Positions 1 to 5,913 are shown, numbered from the stretch's first letter. The stretch is 8,146 nucleotides of DNA from an uncultured candidate division Zixibacteria bacterium (GCA_913009765.1 CAJVYT010000185.1:1-8146), one strand, 5' to 3'. Translations and numbers: made by a program. The notes: generated by a model from the sequence alone, not told the origin.

Positions 1-93
1 TGTGTGCGTTAAGAAGAAGAAGGCAGACGAGAGTAAGCAGGGGGGGGGGTGGGGTGGTGGGGGGGGTGGGGGTGGGGGTGTTTTTTTTTTTTT
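1..93. other. Non-genomic low-complexity read noise at the left end
   Basis: This stretch lies outside the adapter at 94-159, so it cannot be chromosomal sequence joined to the insert. It holds G/T runs at 40-80 and a T run at 81-93, as expected from poly-G miscalls and decayed read ends. Positions about 14-33 resemble an error-laden copy of the P7 primer that recurs correctly at 94-117. It should be trimmed and not read as a G-quadruplex, promoter or terminator. Confidence 0.88.
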
Positions 94-159
94 CAAGCAG
101 AAGACGGCATACGAGATATATCAGTGTGACTGGAGTTCAGACGTGTGCTCTTCCGATCT
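94..159 (+). other. Illumina P7 / TruSeq index adapter (contamination)
   Basis: Positions 94-117 match the P7 flow-cell primer exactly, 118-125 are an 8-base index (atatcagt), and 126-159 match the TruSeq read-2 primer ending in ctcttccgatct. Read on the other strand the index is ACTGAT followed by AT, which from memory equals TruSeq LT index 25. The adapter is oriented so that the genomic insert begins at 160. Translated in frame with the downstream gene it gives the familiar artefact peptide containing RRRHTRYISVTGVQTCALPI. This is a synthetic oligonucleotide, not biology. Confidence 0.99.
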
Positions 160-2045
160 CTGATCCAAACAATAATCTTGATTCGGTACAACTTATTTCA
201 TCAACAGGAACTTTAAACAGCTCAACTAATGAGATCTGTTTTACTCCAACAGCAACTGACGGACAAAGCTACCGCTTTATTCTTCGTGCGGTTGATAATT
301 GCGGATCTGAGGATTTTGATACCGTAAATGTTGTCGTGGACTATAACAATACACCAACACTTGATGTACCTTCAAGTTTTGTAGTTTATCAAGATGAACC
401 GGGAGAAGTATGTTTTGATATTAACTCTGCCGATATTGATAGTAATCTTGCGAATGTAACGGTCTCATCAATAGGTTCATATAATCAGTCAACAGACCAG
501 ATTTGTTTTGTTGCCGATACATCCGGTGAATACTGTTTCACAGTAACTGCCACAGATGATTGCGGGAAATTTACTTCTAAAAATATTTGTATTACTATTC
601 AAATTGATGAGTGTTTCCTAATCCAAATTGAAAAAACTCACGCTTCTTTACAAGGTCAATATGAAACAGTAAAAATCTATTACGATGGTTCTACTAAAGA
701 GATTGGTGGATTTGATATCTCCTTAGGATATGACCAGTCTGCTTTAACTGTTGGCGATGTTCGTCCGGGTGAACTCTTTACCGATTGTGGATGGGAATAT
801 TTCACCTATAGATTTGGTCCCGATGGAATTTGTAATACCGGTTGTCCTTCAGGAATCTTACGAATATTCGGTATTGCCGAAACTAATAATGGCGGGTATC
901 ATCCTGACTGCTTCCTTACCTCGGTTGTTGGTGATATGATTCAAGTTGATTTCTTTGTTTCAAATGACAGAACGCTTGAGTGTCAATATATTCCTATAAA
1001 GTTCTTCTGGTTTGACTGCGGTGATAATACTCTTTCTTCAAAATTAGGTGATACTCTTTGGATGTCACGTGATGTATATGGATATGAAGGTGATGTTATG
1101 ACTGACAACTCGTATGGCTTCCCGGGTTACTATGGTGCTCATGATTCCTGTATGGTTGGCGGCGGCGAACCGGGTAAGATGCCTATCAGGTGTGTTGATT
1201 TTACAAACGGCGGAATTGATATTGTCTGTGCCGATTCTATTGATGCGGTCGGCGATATAAACCTCAATGAAATTCCGTATGAAATTGCCGATGCCGTTCT
1301 GTACTCAAATTACTTTGTATACGGTCTTTCGGTATTTACTGTTAATGTCGATGGGCAGGTTGCTGCCTCTGATGTAAACAAAGATGGGTTGACACTCTCT
1401 GTTGCTGATTTAGTTTATTTAATCAGAGTGATTGTTGGCGATGCGTCACCTTATGCCAAACTAAGCCCTCAAGATGAACAAGAAGCTGAGTTTACAATTC
1501 AAAATGATGAACTTCTGATTACTGCCGCCGATGATGAGATTGGTGCGGTGTCACTATTAATTGAAGGGGATGCCAAACCGACACTCATTGGTGATGCGGT
1601 AAATATGACTATTCAGTATAATTTTGACGGTGAATTTACGAAAGTTATCATTTATTCTCTTGACGGCAAAGCAAATTTATCAAAAGGACAAATTCTGAAA
1701 CTTAACGGTAATACCAAAATAACTGAAATTGATGTAGGTAGTCAAAGCGGGTATGTGATGGCTGCCAAATTAAATACCCTGCCGGACAGTTTTGAACTGA
1801 TGCAAAATTATCCGAATCCGTTTAACCCGACAACCATAATTAATTTTGGACTGCCTGTAGATTCCAAATGGGAATTGGTGGTTTATAATATCTTAGGACA
1901 GGTTGTCAAAACGTTTGAGGATGATTCCGAAGCAGGATTTATCGAGATAGAGTGGGATGCCTCTAAGTATGCCTCCGGGGTGTATTTCTATCGTCTGAGG
2001 GCTGGAGATTTTAGCAACACCAAAAAAATGGTTTTGTTGAAATAA
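160..2045 (+). CDS. Secreted cohesin/dockerin-like protein with T9SS C-terminal sorting domain (5'-truncated)
   Basis: Only the C-terminal 627 residues are present, beginning DPNNNLD at 162; the true start is lost at the adapter junction. In order (residues numbered from that D): two related Ig/cadherin-like repeats (about 1-150), each with a QICF/EICF strand and a D-[DN]-CG turn; a cohesin-like beta-sandwich (about 150-310) with the core GGFDISLGYDQSALTV; a dockerin-like pair of Asp/Asn loops (about 364-430, starting GDINLN and DVNKDG); a linker beta region; and a type IX secretion/Por sorting domain (about 540-627) with ELMQNYPNPFNPTT, NILGQVV and SGVYFYRL, ending KKMVLLK. It has 17 cysteines, all before residue 357, which suggests an exported disulfide-bonded ectodomain. 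By family knowledge it would cross the outer membrane by T9SS and be cell-surface attached or released; ligand unknown. This domain order is, from memory, common in Zixibacteria. Any upstream Met and the first 36 codons of the open frame from 54 are adapter translation and must be excluded. Confidence 0.9.
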
Positions 2046-2069
2046 GTTTTCTCTTCAGTAACTCCAAAA

Positions 2070-2104
2070 AACAAAAGACCCGCTTCTACAGTGGGTCTTT
2101 TGTT
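2070..2104 (+). terminator. Rho-independent terminator of the secreted-protein gene
   Basis: The 12-nt arm at 2070-2081 (aacaaaagaccc) is perfectly complementary to 2093-2104 (gggtcttttgtt). A further G-T and C-G pair can form inside, leaving a loop of about 7 nt. It starts 25 nt after the TAA stop at 2043-2045. The T-rich 3' arm on the plus strand and A-rich 5' arm would let it act in both directions, which suits the convergent layout with the Smr gene. Confidence 0.85.
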
Positions 2105-2172
2105 ATATAGTCTTATTGGAAAGTTAAACTAACTGTCGTTATCTTATCTAATTTGTAAAGTATTGTAGTATT

Positions 2173-2201
2173 GTAGGGCGGAACTCTTTAGCAGTTCCGC
2201 C
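2173..2201 (+). repeat. GGCGGAACT palindromic repeat, copy 1
   Basis: A 29-base unit begins gtaggg and holds a perfect 9-bp inverted repeat: ggcggaact at 2177-2185 and agttccgcc at 2193-2201, with a 7-nt loop. The whole 29 bases recur exactly, in inverse orientation, at 5885-5913, and the first 19 recur at 2466-2484. Three occurrences in intergenic DNA within 4 kb indicate a dispersed REP-like element. Confidence 0.85.
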
Positions 2202-2360
2202 AATTTTGTCACACTTCCACCTCTTTTCTCCGGCTATGTCGGAGTCCAGAACAGCAACAAAATGGCTGTTATAAGCAGGTCGGCGTTCCTATTCAAAAAA
2301 AATATAATTGTGAGAAACCCGACAATTTTGTATGTATGATTTTAACAAATTTAGATACTA

Positions 2361-2437
2361 TCTTGTAGGTCAGGTCTTTCCGAGACCTGACAAAACCGAT
2401 GGGTCAAGCCCTCTGCGGTCTTGATCTTATATCTGAC
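2361..2437 (+). repeat. 77-bp two-hairpin intergenic repeat, copy 1
   Basis: Positions 2361-2424 are identical over 64 bases to 2485-2548, and the next 13 bases differ at only two sites. Hairpin one is a perfect 9-bp stem, gtcaggtct at 2369-2377 with agacctgac at 2383-2391. Hairpin two is imperfect, pairing gtcaag near 2403 with cttgat near 2420. The unit starts close to GTCAG (2369) and ends at CTGAC (2433-2437), giving short inverted termini like a tiny non-autonomous element. Confidence 0.85.
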
Positions 2438-2465
2438 GAATTACTTGTTGCATCAGCAGTAATAA

Positions 2466-2484
2466 GTAGGGCGGAACTCTTTAG
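2466..2484 (+). repeat. GGCGGAACT repeat, truncated copy
   Basis: These 19 bases (gtagggcggaactctttag) equal the first 19 of the full repeat at 2173-2201, but the 3' half of the palindrome is missing. The sequence passes directly into the second 77-bp repeat at 2485, so the two repeat families abut with no spacer. The right arm was probably lost by insertion or recombination at this point. Confidence 0.8.
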
Positions 2485-2561
2485 TCTTGTAGGTCAGGTC
2501 TTTCCGAGACCTGACAAAACCGATGGGTCAAGCCCTCTGCGGTCTTGACTTTATATCTGAC
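2485..2561 (+). repeat. 77-bp two-hairpin intergenic repeat, copy 2
   Basis: This is the direct repeat of 2361-2437 at an offset of 124 bp. The first hairpin is at 2493-2515 (gtcaggtct/agacctgac). The second pairs gtcaag with cttgac (about 2527-2549) and here closes with a G-C rather than a G-T pair. It lies 36 bp downstream of the Smr stop codon, so minus-strand transcripts of that gene would run into these hairpins, which might protect the 3' end or weakly terminate. Confidence 0.85.
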
Positions 2562-2597
2562 ATCAAAAACAAACACAATATAATTTTATTGAATACT

Positions 2598-2882
2598 CTA
2601 CTTACTGTGTAAATTTACTATCGTCGCTCCCCATCCTCCGCCGGAACCGCCCTCCTGATAAAACTCTTTCACCGATGTATGCTCTTTTAAAACTGCTTGT
2701 ACAATATCCCGTTTGACACCAATTCCCTTGCCATGTACAATACGGAGCTTGTAGATTTTCTTTTCAAGACAGACTCGTATATATTCAAGCAGCACATCTT
2801 TTGTATCTTTGGGAGTAAAATGATGCAAGTCGAGTGTACCGTCTATCGGATACTCATGCGGTTGATTGTTGTCTTCATTCAT
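2598..2882 (-). CDS. Small stand-alone Smr-domain protein
   Basis: A 94-residue protein made almost entirely of one Smr (MutS2 C-terminal-like) domain. Visible marks are the LDLHH motif at residues 17-21 (usual form LDLHG/LDLR), LRIVHGKGIG at 46-55 with the conserved HGKG at 50-53, and a Gly-rich GGSGGGWGATIV near the C-terminus (78-89). Family members bind nucleic acid and several act as DNA or RNA nicking endonucleases; in MutS2 the domain takes part in ribosome rescue. The short charged N-terminus leaves no room for a MutS2 ATPase, so the partner or substrate cannot be read here. The start is the first in-frame ATG (complement of 2880-2882); the leader is A-rich with no clear Shine-Dalgarno, so the start is moderately sure. 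Its same-strand neighbour is an NFACT ribosome-quality-control gene 557 bp upstream, which is suggestive but not operonic. Confidence 0.88.
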   Translation of the reverse strand: MNEDNNQPHEYPIDGTLDLHHFTPKDTKDVLLEYIRVCLEKKIYKLRIVHGKGIGVKRDIVQAVLKEHTSVKEFYQEGGSGGGWGATIVNLHSK

Positions 2883-2920
2883 TGTTTTTCATTTATCTTT
2901 TTTAATCGTCTTCTCCGTCA

Positions 2921-2951
2921 ATTATACAAAAACTTTACACAACATGCACAA
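2921..2951 (-). promoter_or_regulatory. Possible promoter of the Smr gene
   Basis: On the minus strand a perfect TATAAT -10 box (complement of 2921-2926) lies about 40 nt before the Smr ATG. The best -35 candidate is TTGTGC (complement of 2946-2951), with a long 19-bp spacer. The -10 is convincing and the -35 is weak. Confidence 0.35.
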
Positions 2952-3035
2952 ATTTATAATTCGCTTTATTATTGAAAGAATAATTATCTTGAGGATAAAT
3001 ATATATGCACAAAAACACTACAATAAATATTACCC

Positions 3036-3058
3036 AAAATGGCTTTAAGCCATTTTTT
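3036..3058. terminator. Terminator-like hairpin aaaatggct/agccatttt
   Basis: A perfect 9-bp stem pairs 3036-3044 with 3048-3056 across a 3-nt loop and is followed by two more T residues. No plus-strand gene precedes it. On the minus strand it lies about 380 bp beyond the NFACT stop codon and before the Smr gene, but the sequence after the stem there is GGG rather than T-rich. Termination is plausible only because the stem arms themselves are A/T-rich. Confidence 0.35.
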
Positions 3059-3175
3059 AAGACAAAGCCATTTCGCCGTAACCCTCCAAGTCTGTTATGT
3101 TTACGCCGAAAAATAGCATGAAAAAACGGCTTAAAAAAGATGTTTTATTTGCGAAACAAACCCATTTTTAAAAAT

Positions 3176-3228
3176 GTAGCGACAGGGCATTGCCCTGCCT
3201 TAGAGGAACAGGCATGCCAGTTCCCTAC
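3176..3228. repeat. Double-palindrome intergenic element with gtag/ctac ends
   Basis: The element begins gtag (3176-3179) and ends ctac (3225-3228). Inside are cagggc-att-gccctg (3183-3197) and ggaac...gttcc (3205-3209 with 3220-3224) enclosing the palindrome ggcatgcc. The gtag start and two-hairpin layout resemble the other repeats in this window, although the sequence differs. Only one copy is present, so calling it a repeat family member is inference. Confidence 0.5.
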
Positions 3229-3247
3229 AAAACAAAGTCATGCTGTG

Positions 3248-3261
3248 TCCGCCGAGGCGGA
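3248..3261. repeat. Short GC-rich palindrome tccgcc-ga-ggcgga
   Basis: A 6-bp perfect inverted repeat (3248-3253 with 3256-3261) with a 2-nt centre lies in otherwise AT-rich intergenic DNA. Its GC content differs sharply from the surroundings. It may be a fragment of a dispersed palindromic repeat; the function is unknown. Confidence 0.45.
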
Positions 3262-3439
3262 AAGTATGCTCATCCTGTTTTTGATGTTTTTATAATTGTC
3301 ATTTCCCCTTTGTTAAGAGTCGGTTAAGGAGTGTTAAAAAAAACGCTATTTCAAAAAACGAACCCATTTTGCTGTAAGTGATAGAATGTTATGTGATTAT
3401 AAGGAAAAAGTAGAAAGGTATAACTTTAATATTTTAAAC

Positions 3440-5110
3440 TCAGCTCACATGGTTTTTCGGCTGCACCATGACAGATTTTTCCCGTTCAACAGTGACCAGT
3501 CCGGCTTTTGCCTTGCGGGGTTTACGAACATATTTCCTTTGAGTGTAAATAACCGGTACCATTGAATCGTTTCTCGCCTTAGAATGAAAGGCTGCAATAG
3601 CAGCGGTCTCTTCTATTTCTAATACAGATGGTTCAAAATTTTTATTCGGATATTTCATCACAACATGCGACCCGGGGCATTGCTGAGCATGAAACCAAAG
3701 CTCGTACGGCTTACAAAATTCAAATGTTGTCCGATCATTGTCGGCACCGTCGCGACCAATGTAAATTGTCAACCCGGTAGAAAGCTGATGCTCTCGATAG
3801 GGAAGACGCTCGACCAAGACAGCTTTGCTATGTTCACGAGGAAGAAACGATGCAATCTCGGATGCATATTTTTCTTTTGCATTCTGAAATTGAATCTCAA
3901 GTTCTGCCTGAATCTGTTGGACTTGTGTCAGTTCTCCGTTTGTAATATCTAACCGTCTTTTAAGAAGCTCTAACCCTTCACGTCCTTTGCGGTGTTTCTT
4001 AAAGTATCGTTTAGCGTTTTCATTGGGGGAAAGAGTTTTATCAAGTGCTATTGTTATTTTGGATTCATTTGAGTTGTAAATATTTTTTACTGTTACCGAC
4101 TCCATCCCTTTTTTTATTTGGGCAAAATTTATCTGCAAAAGCTCTCCATACAATTTGTATGTTTCATACTCAGATGCTTTTTTGATATCCTCTTGAATGT
4201 TTATGATTCGTTTTTGTAATTTTTTTATCTGCTTTTTTACCGCAGTTGTATAGATTTTTTCTTCATCAACAGTTTTGACTGAACTGTTTTTTCGTTCAGT
4301 AACACTCATCGATGCAAGCGAAAGCGTTTTAAATTTTTCAGGCTGGGAATCAACCGATGATAATTTAAATGGATATGCTTCATACATTCCTTTGACCTGA
4401 TAGAGATATCCTTTGTCAAATTGTTCAAATAATACTACCAAATCTTCTATACCGGTTATTATTTGCTGGGCAATCGTTTTATCAACCTGAGAGACAGGGA
4501 GAGGAGCAAGTCCTATTCGTTTTTGAAGTTCTATTGCAAGGGTAATATTAAAACCAAGCATATATCTGTCTAAAAAAAAGGTCAGTGCTAAATCTTCTTT
4601 TTTACGGCATAACTCTAAAAATGAATCAACAGTCAAATTGATTGGACTTAATCTGTCTGGTAAAGGACTTGTTTTATACAGTTCATTTTTACCAATCTCT
4701 TTTTTGCGAAGGGTCGCTTCTTTTTCCATTTTGTCATTTATGAACCATAAATTACCATTTGGACCAAGTGCCTCAAAAACCAAATATTTGGTTTTGTCAT
4801 TATGTGAGAGTCTGATTTGAATAATTCTGTCAAATTCAAGTTGTTCAATTTTTTCGATGACGGCACCATCTAATGAAAATATCGGCCACGGTTTTTCACG
4901 AGTACTCAGATTTATCTTTGAGGGTGGTATCAGATAGATTCCGCTTTTGGTCGGATGATAGACAAATGAAAGGGCTAAACGGCTTTTGTTTTTACATATA
5001 ATATATGCCGAACGTTCTTTTTTATAGAACTCGGTTGAGATAATTTTGGCTCCCAAAATCTCTTTATTGAGTTCCTGTACTAAGGTATGAATGTGAAATG
5101 ATGTTTGCAT
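3440..5110 (-). CDS. rqcH: NFACT-family ribosome quality control protein (RqcH/Rqc2/FbpA-like)
   Basis: A 556-residue protein, normal full length for bacterial NFACT proteins. Family members bind stalled 50S subunits carrying peptidyl-tRNA and, in Bacillus, recruit tRNA-Ala to add poly-alanine tails that mark the chain for degradation. Older annotations call them fibronectin-binding protein A. Visible domains: NFACT-N from HIHTLVQELN (6-15) with the Asp-Arg pair at 94-95 that matches the tRNA-contacting DR of RqcH; a helix-hairpin-helix-like segment (about 174-203); coiled-coil regions (about 285-325 and 375-420) flanking the linker with LSPNENAKRYFKK (360-372); and NFACT-R/DUF814 from about 445, with IGRDGADND (451-459), LWFHAQQCPGSHVV (471-484), AAFHSKARND (506-515) and YTQRKYVRKP (522-531). 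The usual GxHSN-type motif of NFACT-N reads LGPNGN (115-120). The ATG (complement of 5108-5110) gives the expected N-terminus; there is no clear Shine-Dalgarno. Same-strand genes on both sides are well separated, so it is probably monocistronic. Confidence 0.93.
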   Translation of the reverse strand: MQTSFHIHTLVQELNKEILGAKIISTEFYKKERSAYIICKNKSRLALSFVYHPTKSGIYLIPPSKINLSTREKPWPIFSLDGAVIEKIEQLEFDRIIQIRLSHNDKTKYLVFEALGPNGNLWFINDKMEKEATLRKKEIGKNELYKTSPLPDRLSPINLTVDSFLELCRKKEDLALTFFLDRYMLGFNITLAIELQKRIGLAPLPVSQVDKTIAQQIITGIEDLVVLFEQFDKGYLYQVKGMYEAYPFKLSSVDSQPEKFKTLSLASMSVTERKNSSVKTVDEEKIYTTAVKKQIKKLQKRIINIQEDIKKASEYETYKLYGELLQINFAQIKKGMESVTVKNIYNSNESKITIALDKTLSPNENAKRYFKKHRKGREGLELLKRRLDITNGELTQVQQIQAELEIQFQNAKEKYASEIASFLPREHSKAVLVERLPYREHQLSTGLTIYIGRDGADNDRTTFEFCKPYELWFHAQQCPGSHVVMKYPNKNFEPSVLEIEETAAIAAFHSKARNDSMVPVIYTQRKYVRKPRKAKAGLVTVEREKSVMVQPKNHVS

Positions 5111-5250
5111 GGCGATAATATATAGAATTTAAACAGAAATAAAAATAAAACATTTTTGATTTATAATGAACATTTATAGCATTCGGTCGTATATAAAGAG
5201 CAGCCTTTATGGTGGGATGTAAAGGGATTTTACAGATTTATTATTGTAAG

Positions 5251-5279
5251 ACGGTGATGCATGGATGTGTCACCGTTTT
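5251..5279 (+). terminator. Orphan terminator-like hairpin on the plus strand
   Basis: acggtga (5251-5257) pairs with tcaccgt (5270-5276) across a 12-nt loop, followed on the plus strand by tttt, then c, g, c and another T run to about 5287. No plus-strand gene lies upstream in the preceding 150 bp, since the NFACT gene runs leftward. In the minus orientation the flank is not T-rich. It could end a small untranslated transcript or be a chance or relic structure. Confidence 0.45.
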
Positions 5280-5301
5280 CGCTTTTTGCATTGGAAATGC
5301 A

Positions 5302-5336
5302 GTCATTGCGAACGACCGGAGGGAGTGAGGCAATCT
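5302..5336. repeat. Interspersed gtcattgcgaac...gaggcaatct repeat
   Basis: The sequence has the form gtcattgcgaacgaccggag followed by ggagtgaggcaatct, with attgc/gcaat ends (5305-5309 and 5330-5334). Read on the other strand it is close to the very widespread bacterial intergenic repeat of the type agattgcttcgctccctc...gcaatgac. Only one copy lies in this window; family membership is from memory. Confidence 0.65.
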
Positions 5337-5373
5337 AATCTTTTATAATTTCTTAATAGATCAAAACTGATGA

Positions 5374-5832
5374 TTATTTCATAAGCGAAAATATTAAACC
5401 AATAAAACCTAAAACAAAAGAACTAATTGCAATAGTATAATCTCTTTTGCTAGAAAGTTGAGAATATGTATGATTGTAATTTTCATCGATTAATACCATA
5501 TTTGTCCGTAGATGATTTATTTTATTAATCAATGTGATTTGGTAATGAAAAAATATTGTACTTTGATCTGAAGATTGGGGTATTTTATAAATAGGATTCA
5601 ATATAAAAGAATCAGCTCTTTTATTAAATTCTAACCACTTTTTTTGGAATTCAGATAATTTAATTCCAATTGTATTTACATACAAGTTAATATGAGTCTT
5701 ATGATATAGTAATGGTATTTTTGTACTATGAATTTCCTTATTAATTTCATTCCAAATAGACATTAATTCATTATAACCTTTAATAATATTTGACAATTCT
5801 GGATTATCTTCAGGATTTATTGCTATTTTCAA
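5374..5832 (-). CDS. Hypothetical protein with a single C-terminal membrane segment
   Basis: I do not recognise this protein. It has 152 residues from the preferred start (MKIAINPEDN). Residues about 1-128 are polar and mostly helical in character, with many Asn, Lys and Ile. A hydrophobic segment YTIAISSFVLGFIGLIFSLM (132-151), preceded by SSKRD, ends the protein one residue before the stop, so it looks like a tail-anchored membrane protein with a cytoplasmic N-terminal part. Start choice: the minus strand reads TTGGAGGAAAAATTG. The second TTG (complement of 5830-5832) is placed 5 nt after a perfect GGAGG (complement of 5838-5842). The first TTG at 5844 would add four residues but overlaps that Shine-Dalgarno. 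The gene is far more AT-rich than fumC and the NFACT gene beside it, which suggests a recent arrival or weak selection. It follows fumC by 106 bp with a palindromic repeat between, so co-transcription is doubtful. Confidence 0.72.
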   Translation of the reverse strand: MKIAINPEDNPELSNIIKGYNELMSIWNEINKEIHSTKIPLLYHKTHINLYVNTIGIKLSEFQKKWLEFNKRADSFILNPIYKIPQSSDQSTIFFHYQITLINKINHLRTNMVLIDENYNHTYSQLSSKRDYTIAISSFVLGFIGLIFSLMK

Positions 5833-5884
5833 TTTTTCCTCCAATTTAAAAAAAATATGTGATAATTAGATGAGTTATCGTTAA

Positions 5885-5913
5885 GGCGGAACTGCTAAAG
5901 AGTTCCGCCCTAC
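5885..5913 (-). repeat. GGCGGAACT palindromic repeat, inverted exact copy
   Basis: This 29-base stretch is the exact reverse complement of 2173-2201. The 9-bp stem is ggcggaact (5885-5893) with agttccgcc (5901-5909). It sits 25 bp beyond the fumC stop codon, where a minus-strand transcript would fold it into a hairpin. No T tract follows, so a 3'-end-protecting role is as likely as termination. Confidence 0.88.

Larger units (their letters stand above)
2105..2597. other. Gene-free repeat-rich intergenic region
   Basis: These 493 bases lie between the convergent secreted-protein and Smr genes. I see no credible reading frame or RNA gene. The stretch holds one full and one partial copy of a GGCGGAACT hairpin repeat, two copies of a 77-bp two-hairpin repeat, and in between short inverted repeats, such as ctccg/cggag around 2228-2246 and aacagc/gctgtt around 2248-2270. 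It looks like an accumulation site for small non-coding interspersed elements. Confidence 0.7.
2883..3439. other. Gene-free intergenic region between NFACT and Smr genes
   Basis: These 557 bases carry no reading frame I can support; the short plus-strand frames across 2697-3048 are AT-rich or overlap the Smr gene. Contents seen are a possible minus-strand promoter near 2921-2951, a terminator-like hairpin at 3036-3058, a pair of palindromes at 3176-3228 and a short GC-rich hairpin at 3248-3261. The motif aacccatttt occurs twice, near 3159 and 3363. Confidence 0.6.

Noticed and set aside
40..93. G-runs and a T-run that could be read as a G-quadruplex or terminator
   Set aside because: They lie outside the sequencing adapter and so are read noise, not genomic DNA.
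751..939. Internal plus-strand frame within the secreted-protein gene
   Set aside because: It is a shadow in another frame of a well-supported domain.
2361..2561. Two long direct repeats as a possible CRISPR array
   Set aside because: Only two copies, 77 bp long with internal hairpins and unequal surroundings; there is no regular spacer series and no cas gene.
2697..3048. Plus-strand open frames opposite and beside the Smr gene
   Set aside because: Partly antisense to the Smr gene, otherwise AT-rich spacer; no homology recognised and no ribosome site.
2105..3439. tRNA or other structured RNA genes in the two spacers
   Set aside because: The hairpins found are simple palindromes; no cloverleaf, T-loop motif or known riboswitch core could be seen.
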